Assembly: GCF_000346465.2 (NCBI RefSeq)
Contig: NC_034012.1
Span: 7,989,918 to 8,053,917, forward strand
Source of the DNA: Prunus persica
Lineage: Eukaryota > Streptophyta > Magnoliopsida > Rosales > Rosaceae
DNA length: 64,000 nucleotides
Direction: 5' to 3'
The notes under the pieces were generated by a model. That model was not told the origin of the DNA. It ran no database searches and saw only the letters and a list, made by a program, of their open reading frames with translations. Positions 57,093 to 64,000 of the stretch are shown here, piece after piece. Position 1 is the first letter of the stretch. Every line of letters begins with the position of its first letter. Made by a program: the position numbers and the translations under genes.

Positions 57093-57721
57093 TATGTTCT
57101 AACTATTATCTCTCTAGTGAATAATTAGTATTAAAAAATATTTTAATTAACTTCATAAATGATATTACTTAATATATATATATATATCTTGCATTTTTGT
57201 TAGAACAGGTAAGAAATAATCTTAGCCTCTCACATTCATTCATAGTTAGTAAAATACGGAATGGAAAAAAATATGAAAAAAATATGTATTCGGCAAAATT
57301 TTGGCACATTACAACTTTAAAGTTCCGCCACTGTACTATATTTTTTTAAATATATATTATTTTTATTCGATATTATGTGAGAATTATGTGTATAACTCCA
57401 ATGACCAAACACAAAAACAAATTGGTTTGATCTGGAGAGAATTAGACATACTAGACAAACCTAAAACCTCCAATTCAGCAGACAAATTTGAGACAAATTG
57501 GATTGCAACAAGTAAGCTATAAGACTAAAGTGGAACTTGCCCAAACTATAGGGGCCAAAAACATAATACGACCTAGTATGAAGTTGTGACAGTAGAAATT
57601 AGAATATACATTTTAAAGATCAATAAGGCTCTTTATATAATTCAAAAAATACAGATGGATCCAACTTTCAAAAGTCCTCTAATATTTTTCCTTTCCACGA
57701 GTGACATATGGTATAGTAAAC
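57093..57721. other. AT-rich intergenic sequence
   Basis: No gene or clear repeat recognised. The 73-codon frame at 57301-57522 has no family features. Confidence 0.5.
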
Positions 57722-58156
57722 AATGGTTGCTAAATTGAGGAAAGGCATTGAAGAGTTTAAAATAAAAGGTTATCTATTGTAGACGTCCTTGAACTTGGTC
57801 CTCAGTTGCAATTGGATCTCTGAAATTTGTTTTTGGGCAATTAGGTCATCCAACTCTCTCATGCTTTCCAATTGAGTCCTTCCGTCAATTTGAGGGCTAG
57901 AACCGTGCATTTCAATTAAAATCTTTTAAATTTTAAAAATTAAAGAAAAAAACTGAAAAAACTGAAATAAATAATAATTAAAATAAATAAATAAACTTAA
58001 AAATAAAAAATAAAAATCCTAATCCTTCTCTCTTTCGTTCTGTCTCTCCCTCTCTCTTGCAACCCATTGCCCCCTCCTCTCCTTATCCCAGCCCCCGCAA
58101 AACCCATATCCCAACCCAACCTTATCTCCCTCTCTCTCTTTCACTGTGTCTTGCAG

Positions 58157-59034
58157 GAGAAATTATAGAATAGTACGGATGTACCACGTCAGCATGTGAT
58201 ACTCCCATTTAAATATTGCCATGTGTCGATTTTAAAACAGAAATTAAATATTTATTTACAACTGGACTTATATTGTGAAATAAAATTTAAAATTTGAAAA
58301 ACATAGAAAGAAAAAATTATTCCCAACAGCTGCCTCTCCCCTAAAACCCCACTGCGTACCATGGATGCCATCCCTCTCTCTTCCTCTTCCTTCCATCTCT
58401 TTTCTTCTTCACCTTGCCACCGGCGTCCAAACCCTCATCTTCCTTAATTCCCTTTTCTCTGAAATTGATCATGATAACCTTTGCCATCATCATACTATTT
58501 CCAAACCCAAATCCAATACTGTAACTCCTTGGTAACAATTACTTCAATCAATACAATACAACAATTCTGTCAAAGGGTTTCTGTTTTACGTTCACTCTAA
58601 CATTTCCCAACCATTAACACAAACACCAACGCTTCCACTATTCCATTTCATCATCATCATCATCATAATCATCAATACTAGTTTTCTCTACCTCTCTTTA
58701 AACTCCATTACCTACAATTACTATAAGGGTTGAAAAGAAAAAGGAAAAAGGAAGAGAAAGAGGAAGAGGAAGGGAGATGGGTGGCAGTCATGGCAGGTAG
58801 TGTGGAGATGGGTGGCGGTCATGGCATGTTTTTGGGATTAGAGGTGTTGGGTTTTGGAGGGGTTCCTTTTTCTTAAGTTTTTTAATTTTCTAATGTTATT
58901 TCATAACATAAAAATTAAGAAATAAATCCAGCTGTAAAAAAGTTTAATTTTTATTTTAAAATAGACACATGGCAATATTTGAATGGGAGTATCACATGCT
59001 GACGTGGTATATCCGTACTATTCTATAATTTCTC
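58157..59034. mobile_element. Non-autonomous MULE (MITE-like), 878 bp
   Basis: Terminal inverted repeats GAGAAATTATAGAATAGTAC... extend about 75 bp with only a few mismatches (G/A and T/C) and weaken up to ~130 bp. Flanked by the perfect 9-bp duplication GTCTTGCAG (58148-58156, 59035-59043), which is the Mutator length. It has no transposase. It inserted exactly at an intron acceptor (TCTTGCAG) of the captured LRR gene, so the splice signal is now duplicated on both sides. Confidence 0.92.
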
Positions 59035-59043
59035 GTCTTGCAG

Positions 59044-59378
59044 GCTGCTGGCGGTTAACTGAGGATGCAATCCCGAAGGATCTATGTAGCTTAATTTCCT
59101 TAGAAGATTTGCTTCTTGGAGGCAATGACTTTTGTAGCCTGCCAAGCCTCGCTGGTCTTTCAAAGCTCAAGGTCTTGTCTTTAAATGCATGCATAAAACT
59201 TCTTGCAATCCCATATTTACCAACCAATTTGTATGTTATGAAAGCAAATGGCCACCCAGAATTGAAAACAATTCCAGATTTTTCAGAAATGTGGAATATG
59301 AGAGAATTGTATCTAAGTGATTCGTTCAAACTCACTGAGGTTCCAGGCTTGTATCTAAGTGATTCGTTCAAACTCTAG
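59044..59378 (+). pseudogene. Captured TNL resistance-gene LRR exon fragment
   Basis: After the duplicated acceptor TCTTGCAG the frame reads AIPKDLCSLISLEDLLLGG, then GNDFCSLPSLAGLSKLKVLS, NACIKLLAIPYLPTNLYVMK and TIPDFSEMWNMRELYLSDSF. These are leucine-rich repeats of the type found in TIR-NBS-LRR plant immune receptors. About 110 residues remain, with no TIR or NB-ARC domain. The last ~25 bp of the motif LYLSDSFKL are duplicated in tandem just before the stop. 59379-59600 looks like untranslated sequence from the same donor. Confidence 0.85.
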
Positions 59379-60004
59379 TTGAAGTATCGGGCCCCTTTTT
59401 TGTTGCCTAGGTTACACCTTTGGAATACCCCAAAAGGGAATTTTGCTCTGTTTGGAACCCTATACAAGGGGCTGGCTGTAAGATATGATCTTATTAATCC
59501 CCTATTGTGCATCTGTAAATAGAGCCAAATAAATCCTATGTGGTTTCTACCATCACAAACTGTTTGATATGGATTTATATTGTAAACTTGTGAAGATGGA
59601 GGTGAGGTTGTTAGGGTTGATGATGGATGAAGAAGGTGGAGTTGGAGTCAATGATGGATGAAGAATCCGAAAGGACACTTTTACCCTCTCACTTTGACAG
59701 ATAAATTGACAGAGTTGGACGGTAGGACCTAATTGGAACTATTTATCGAGTTAACGGATGTAATTGCCTCAAAAAAAAGTTCACAGACCCAATTGCAACT
59801 AGGGGCCAAATTCAGGGACGTCTATAGTAAATAACCCTATCACAAAATACGCTAAGCGATGCATCTGATTTTTTAAAAGATTTTGGGAAGCTCTTAATGA
59901 GGGATGGCATAGAAACTTCTAGTTGCAGCAGTTGATGCGGGTTTCCCTTCTATGCAGCCGATTTCAGATGGGGAAAGCCTTCATGGGTGAACCAGAGTTT
60001 GGAA

Positions 60005-60235
60005 CAGTGGTGGTTCTAGCCTCTTTTACCCACACTCTTCTCTCTCATCTCTCCTCTTTTACCCAACCCAATTTTTGTTAAAAAAAATATTACCTACACT
60101 CTCCTCTCTCCTCTCTCCTCTCTATCTCTTTTTTTTCATTCTTTTACTTCTCTCCTCTCCCTCTCTTTTTTTTTTCTTTCTTTTCCGTCTCTCATCTCTC
60201 ATCTTCTTCTTTTTTTCGGTTCTTTTTCTTCTATC

Positions 60236-60266
<31 letters not shown>

Positions 60267-60847
60267 TTTTCTCTCCCTTTCTTATTTCTTCCTTTTCCTT
60301 CTCTCTTTTTGTTAGAAAAGTATTACCTACATTTTTTTTTTTGGTCGAAAAAAAAATTTACCTACATTACTTATGATTATTAAATTTTTTTTGTCTCACA
60401 CAAAGATGGCTATTTCAGAAATTACGGAACATGATTGATAGGGCTATGGAGCTCGAGGTGAAAAGCCAAAAACGGATGTTATAATAGACGTTTATAAAAG
60501 GAAAAAAAAGGGAGAAATGAGGTCACAACTCGTTAAAAAAAAAAGACTAGCTCTGCCAATTTTCTTCCTTCCCATTTCTCTCGATATAAACCTAGCTTTT
60601 TTTAAATTAATGCAGTCCCCTGTTTTATCTTTCTTTTTAATGTGAAATAAATTTTTTTTCTATTTTTTTCTTTTAATTGTTATTTTAGTTTTTGTATTTG
60701 TAGATATAAATGCATTTGAGGGTAAGGCTTATTACGTCTCCCCTCACTATGTAATCTTTTTATGTTCATTAATGAAATTCACTCCTTTCGTCAAGTTTAT
60801 TTTATAAGTTTTGTCCGGTCGGCTTTCGAATCCTGGAACTGCCACTG
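60005..60847. mobile_element. hAT-type non-autonomous element, 843 bp
   Basis: Starts CAGTGGTGGTTCTAGCC and ends with the complement of CAGTGGCAGTTCCAGGAT, the usual hAT terminal repeat style. Flanked by 8-bp duplications GTTTGGAA (59997-60004) and GTTTAGAA (60848-60855), one mismatch. The interior is CT/T-rich low-complexity DNA with no transposase; the 102-codon frame at 60075 is an artefact of this. Confidence 0.85.
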
Positions 60848-60998
60848 GTTTAGAAGCCAAAAATTTGATTGTGTTGATAGATTCTAGAGATGGAGATGGC
60901 ATAGAAGCGTCCTTAACTTTCAAAGAAGAAGACATGGCCATAATGGAAAGCAATAATGAGCTGTTTGCATATGCTTCTCTTGATCCGCCTTTGAAAAA

Positions 60999-61512
60999 GA
61001 CCCCCTCTTGTGCTTCGCAGATGAATATTCATGTTTTAGTTAGGGACTTATTTTACAAGCTAGGCTTAGAAACCATTTAGTATATGCATTCAAAAGATCG
61101 ATAATGCCTGCACCCAAACTAGCGTCCCGGGACGGAGCCTAATAACAGGATTTTCAAGGATACTCGATCTTCCCCTTCTTTGGTCCTCAAAAATATTATT
61201 TCTACTATCCAATGCAAGATGTGTTCTCTCTCCAATAAACCTGTGTAAGCTAACTTGACTGTTGCTCACAACTGGAACATACCTCTTACTGGTGATAGTT
61301 AGGTGTTGCCCCTTGGTTGGGTTGTTGTTCCTTACTTTCTGGGTTTTTTGCTCAGTTGGTTGTTTCTTTGTTCCCATGAGTCTCCTCGTGGTTGTTTGTA
61401 TTAGGCTTTTGCTGTTGTAAAGAAGAATAAGTAAAGAAGAATAGGTGAAGCCCACATAGCCAACTCACACCCACCAAACCAAACCACTACCCAATTGATT
61501 GAAGAATATTAA
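60999..61512. other. Unassigned sequence after BAHD relic
   Basis: Begins with BAHD-like 3' flank (CCCCTCTTGTGCTTCGCAGATGAATATT resembles the flank after 52929). The rest has no recognised gene. Confidence 0.45.
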
Positions 61513-61857
61513 TGATGTTGTCTACCAATTATATTGTGAGGTGAACCACCAATGTCTTAGGCCTATAAATAGATACTTCCATCAAGAGAAGTGTGAGCTT
61601 AGAGAAGAGGAAGAGAAGGAAGAAAGAGGGTGAGTGAGTTGAGAGGAAAGAGAGCAAGAGAGAAATTCTCCAAGAGAGAAAATTGAGTGAGCCATACATA
61701 TTGTAAAAACTAAAGTTGTAGCCCTATTATTTTACATAGTGGAAAAGTTACTATTGCTGCTCTCCGGGGACGTAGGCATAGCCGAACCTCGTTAAATACT
61801 GTGTCTCATCTACTTTACGTGCAGCTCAATATTCGCACATATCCCAGTTATTTTACA
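61513..61857 (+). mobile_element. Probable 5' LTR of a copia-like or non-autonomous LTR element
   Basis: A candidate LTR from TGATGTTGTC to CAGTTATTTTACA, containing a TATA box (CCTATAAATAGA, 61563) and a leader-like GAGAAGAGGAAGAG region. It is followed at once by ACACGTTATCAGCACGAG, which I recall as the sequence that follows the LTR in a common plant retroelement group. The left border is inferred; no second LTR is within the window. Confidence 0.5.
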
Positions 61858-63840
61858 ACACGTTATCAGCACGAGAAGCTCTCAGGTATAATTTTTGTGC
61901 TGTACTATTATCTATACTACTAACCATTATGTTGATGTAAGGAAGAAAAGTAGTGGAGGAGCTGTGGTCTGCTAGAAAGATATACGAGCAAACCAACTAG
62001 AAGGATAAGCTCCCTGCCTCTTACTTTTTCTATTATTTTATTATTTCTCTACACAATTTAATACTCATACTAACATCCAAAGCTAGTGAAGTTTGCAAGT
62101 GAAAAGAAGAAAAGCCAACATAATTTGTCTAGCTTTCAAACTAATGAATCATGGTGTTGATAAGATTCCAACGAAAAAAAAAAGGGGGTTGGAAAGCTTC
62201 CTGCAACTTTTAGAATTATTGCCTAAGGTCTTCTGACCATACTAATATATTATATTCATATATATATATATATATATACAGTAATTTTATTATTAACTTT
62301 AACGGACGGTTTCACTTTTTATATTTTTAGTGGTGGTTTTTATTCCCACATTTATTTTATTTACTGTATGGTGTAGGTTTATTACCCATACAACAGTATC
62401 TATTTAAAAGGGTGGTGCGGGTTTATCGTCCATGCCTTTACTTTTATTTAAATGTATGGAGCAGAATTAATGCCCATACAAGCACATTTACTTTATTAAA
62501 GTATGATGTGGAATTAACCCTCATACTTTATGAATTTACTTTACTGCACATTTACTTTTATTTAAATGTATGGAGCAGAATTAGTGCCCATATAAGCATG
62601 TTTACTTTATCGCAAATTTACTTTTACTTAAAAGTATGATGTGGAATTAACCCTCATACTTTATGAATTTACTTTACCGCACATTTAATTTTATTTAAGG
62701 TATGGTGCGGGATTAACGTCCATACAGTAAGCAATTTAATTTATGAATTTATTTTACCGCACATTTACATTTATTTAAAGTATGGTGCGGGTTTATCGTC
62801 CATACCAGTAATTTATTTATCAGCAATTTATTTTATAGATTAATTGTGCTGTATGATGAGTTTTTACAGTAAGCAGATCAGGACCAGAAGTTCATTGATC
62901 CTCATCATACAATTACATCAGGACTTGAAGATCTTTGATGATGATGTTAATATGAGAGCTGGCAGTCTCTCCGGTACTATATTTGTAAACATGTGATTGG
63001 ACTTGAGGGTCCTTGATCCCTGACATGTAAATAAGGACCTGGGGTTCCTTAATAATGTACCAGTACCGTATTGGTTAATAGTGACATACACATGAAAATA
63101 ATTGTATTGGCAAATGTACTGTACACATGAATAGTGCCGTATACATGAATAGTGATGTATGCATTTTGGGTAAACTATCACTATTCAAAAGGGAACCTGC
63201 AGTTCCTTAAACTCATGGATGAGCAATTAAATGAGATGCCAGAAGTTTCTCAAGATATAGACAATTATGTAAGGGCTTGAAGTCCAGAAATATGTACAGA
63301 AAATTGTAAAAATGTCCATACCATGAGAATATGTGATTTTGGCTTGAGGTTCAAAATCTAACAGTTTTGAGAACCTGAAATTCCAACAATTAAATGAACA
63401 ACCCTTGAGGTATTATTGCAAATTGTGGTACGCCACATATTTCTTTGGCATAAGAGAATGATGAATTGAGGCTCTCCACATATTTTGTTATATCTGGGCC
63501 GGAAGCTCATGAACCCAAATATATTGCGATATTATCGTGGCTTTTACTCAATTCATATTTCATGTTCATTAGAAAAAGGGCGAATAAATTCTGAGTTTTG
63601 TGTTTAGCCCATGCCAAAAGTTCCGGACTCCCATACGTTGAAATATGAAATTTGGGAGAGTCAATGTGGTTATTTGAACCTATAAGGCACAAGGTTCCAA
63701 ATCGTCATTTTGAAAAGACGTAAAAAAACCACAGGTGCAAGTTTAAGAACGTGCGCAATTATTATTACAGGAACATACAACAGATAGATTTTTTCCACCT
63801 GCAATGAAGGTGCAGGCCCTGTAAAATCTATAAAAATACA
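61858..63840 (+). mobile_element. Internal non-coding leader of the LTR element
   Basis: A long non-coding stretch with internal repeats and no gag or pol. At 62330-62815 about seven degenerate ~65-bp units contain GTATGGTGCGGGTTTATCGTCCATAC-like inverted phrases and GCACATTTACTTTTATTTAAA. At 62915-63260 a second repeat family reads GACTTGARGRTCCTTGAT. At 63115-63150 GTACATGAATAGTG is tandemly repeated. Coding lies to the right of the window or has been lost. Confidence 0.5.
62330..62815. repeat. ~65-bp degenerate tandem repeats
   Basis: Units alternate between a GTATGGAGCAGAATTA(A/G)TGCCCATA type and a GTATGATGTGGAATTAACCCTCATAC type. In each, the outer GTATG and CATAC are complementary, so each unit can form a short hairpin. 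They are separated by T-rich TTTACTTTATTT spacers. Confidence 0.8.
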
Positions 63841-63998
63841 TTATGTTCTAGAAGCCTCTGAAGGAAGAGGACGACGTCTCTTAAGCTTAGCCATGAGCCT
63901 CTCGTGGTCTCCCAAAATTCTTTCATTGGAGACCTGCAGCATGTCTAGCCTTCTCAGTGTATCAACAGAGTACGAACTCACCAGTTTCAACAAGGCAT
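63841..63998 (-). CDS. Partial unknown ORF, coiled-coil-like C-terminus
   Basis: On the minus strand, 52 codons are open from the window edge to a stop at 63843-63841. They contain VDTLRRLDMLQVSNERILGD and ERLMAKLKRRRPLPSEAS, an amphipathic, highly basic pattern. I do not recognise a family. It may belong to the retroelement or to a gene beginning beyond 64000. Antisense to the presumed LTR element. Confidence 0.35.
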   Translation of the reverse strand, partial: ALLKLVSSYSVDTLRRLDMLQVSNERILGDHERLMAKLKRRRPLPSEASRT

Positions 63999-64000
63999 TA

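Larger units (their letters stand above)
57768..59837. mobile_element. Pack-MULE-like element carrying a TNL LRR exon
   Basis: About 2.07 kb with terminal inverted repeats. GGTTATCTATTGTAGACGTC at the left pairs with the complement of GACGTCTATAGTAAATAACC at the right. Similarity continues about 140 bp inward at ~75-80% (shared CAGTTGCAATTGGATCT-like segment). The interior holds a CT-rich tract, a MULE MITE and a disease-resistance LRR exon. Captured gene pieces between long TIRs are the definition of a pack-MULE. A 9-bp target-site duplication is not clear because the flank is AAAATA-rich and degraded. Confidence 0.75.
57722..60998 (+). pseudogene. BAHD relic (type B-like) split by two transposons
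   Basis: Three consecutive BAHD fragments keep gene order. 57722-57767 is LVAKLRKGIEEFKIK. 59838-60004 is DFLKDFGKLL through CSS-stop-CGFPFY and DFRWGKPSWVNQSLE. 60848-60998 is EAKNLIVLIDSRDGDGIEASLTFKEEDMAIMESNNELFAYASLDPP. Everything upstream of residue ~330 is absent. The breaks coincide exactly with a pack-MULE (57768-59837) and a hAT element (60005-60847). It shares the DFRWG change with the pseudogene at 49578. Confidence 0.9.

Noticed and set aside
60075..60383. A 102-residue hydrophobic protein
   Set aside because: A CT/T-rich low-complexity interior of a hAT element; the composition alone explains the frame.

Overview
The window is nuclear DNA of a flowering plant. Spliced plant-type genes, LTR retrotransposons, Cassandra elements carrying 5S rRNA sequence, pack-MULEs and a tandem family of BAHD acyltransferases all point to a eudicot. 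The gene content and repeat flavour suggest Rosaceae (Prunus-like), but that placement is recalled similarity, not a search result. No prokaryotic features are present.

Layout. 1-4.4 kb: a duplicated gene flank, split by a 2.48 kb solo LTR (562-3038) and a Cassandra solo LTR (3066-3333). 4.6-5.9 kb: an apparently intact three-exon AOP-type 2-oxoglutarate dioxygenase on the minus strand. 9.5-10.8 kb: the first intact BAHD acyltransferase (vinorine-synthase-like). 12.66-22.65 kb: a 9.99 kb giant inverted repeat flanked by a 9-bp duplication. Each arm carries a copy of the KIN17 gene, and the unique loop holds three phase-compatible exons of another gene; this looks like a pack-MULE or fold-back element. 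23.6-35.5 kb: a BAHD gene cut in two by a very young 10.6 kb Tat-lineage Ty3/gypsy element, which also carries a spliced antisense gene. 36.7-43.3 kb: a second 2.5 kb solo LTR, a complete Cassandra element and a dispersed repeat. 44.3-52.9 kb: the core BAHD cluster, with three intact genes, one multiply broken copy and several relics. 53.7-55.9 kb: an unprocessed cytosolic aspartyl-tRNA synthetase pseudogene. 56.3-57.1 kb: a fold-back element with repeated CGGCTATA palindromes. 57.7-61.0 kb: a BAHD relic invaded by a pack-MULE that captured a TNL-type LRR exon, itself hit by a MULE MITE, and by a separate hAT element. 61.5-64 kb: the leader of an LTR retroelement.

How it fits together. The BAHD genes share a core-promoter motif about 45-55 bp upstream of ATG and fall into two subtypes. 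Type A has an N-terminus like MASE and an NFGWG motif (9493, 23577/34550, 47146). Type B starts MGLG and has a DFGWG motif (44300, 49578 pseudogene, 51607). They form a birth-and-death tandem array that transposons are actively breaking up. Four BAHD reading frames look functional. The best candidates for something new are the KIN17-bearing 10 kb hairpin element, the spliced antisense gene of the Tat element, and the nested TNL pack-MULE. Two assembly gaps (21807-21906 and 30726-31223) lie inside the two most interesting structures and limit certainty.
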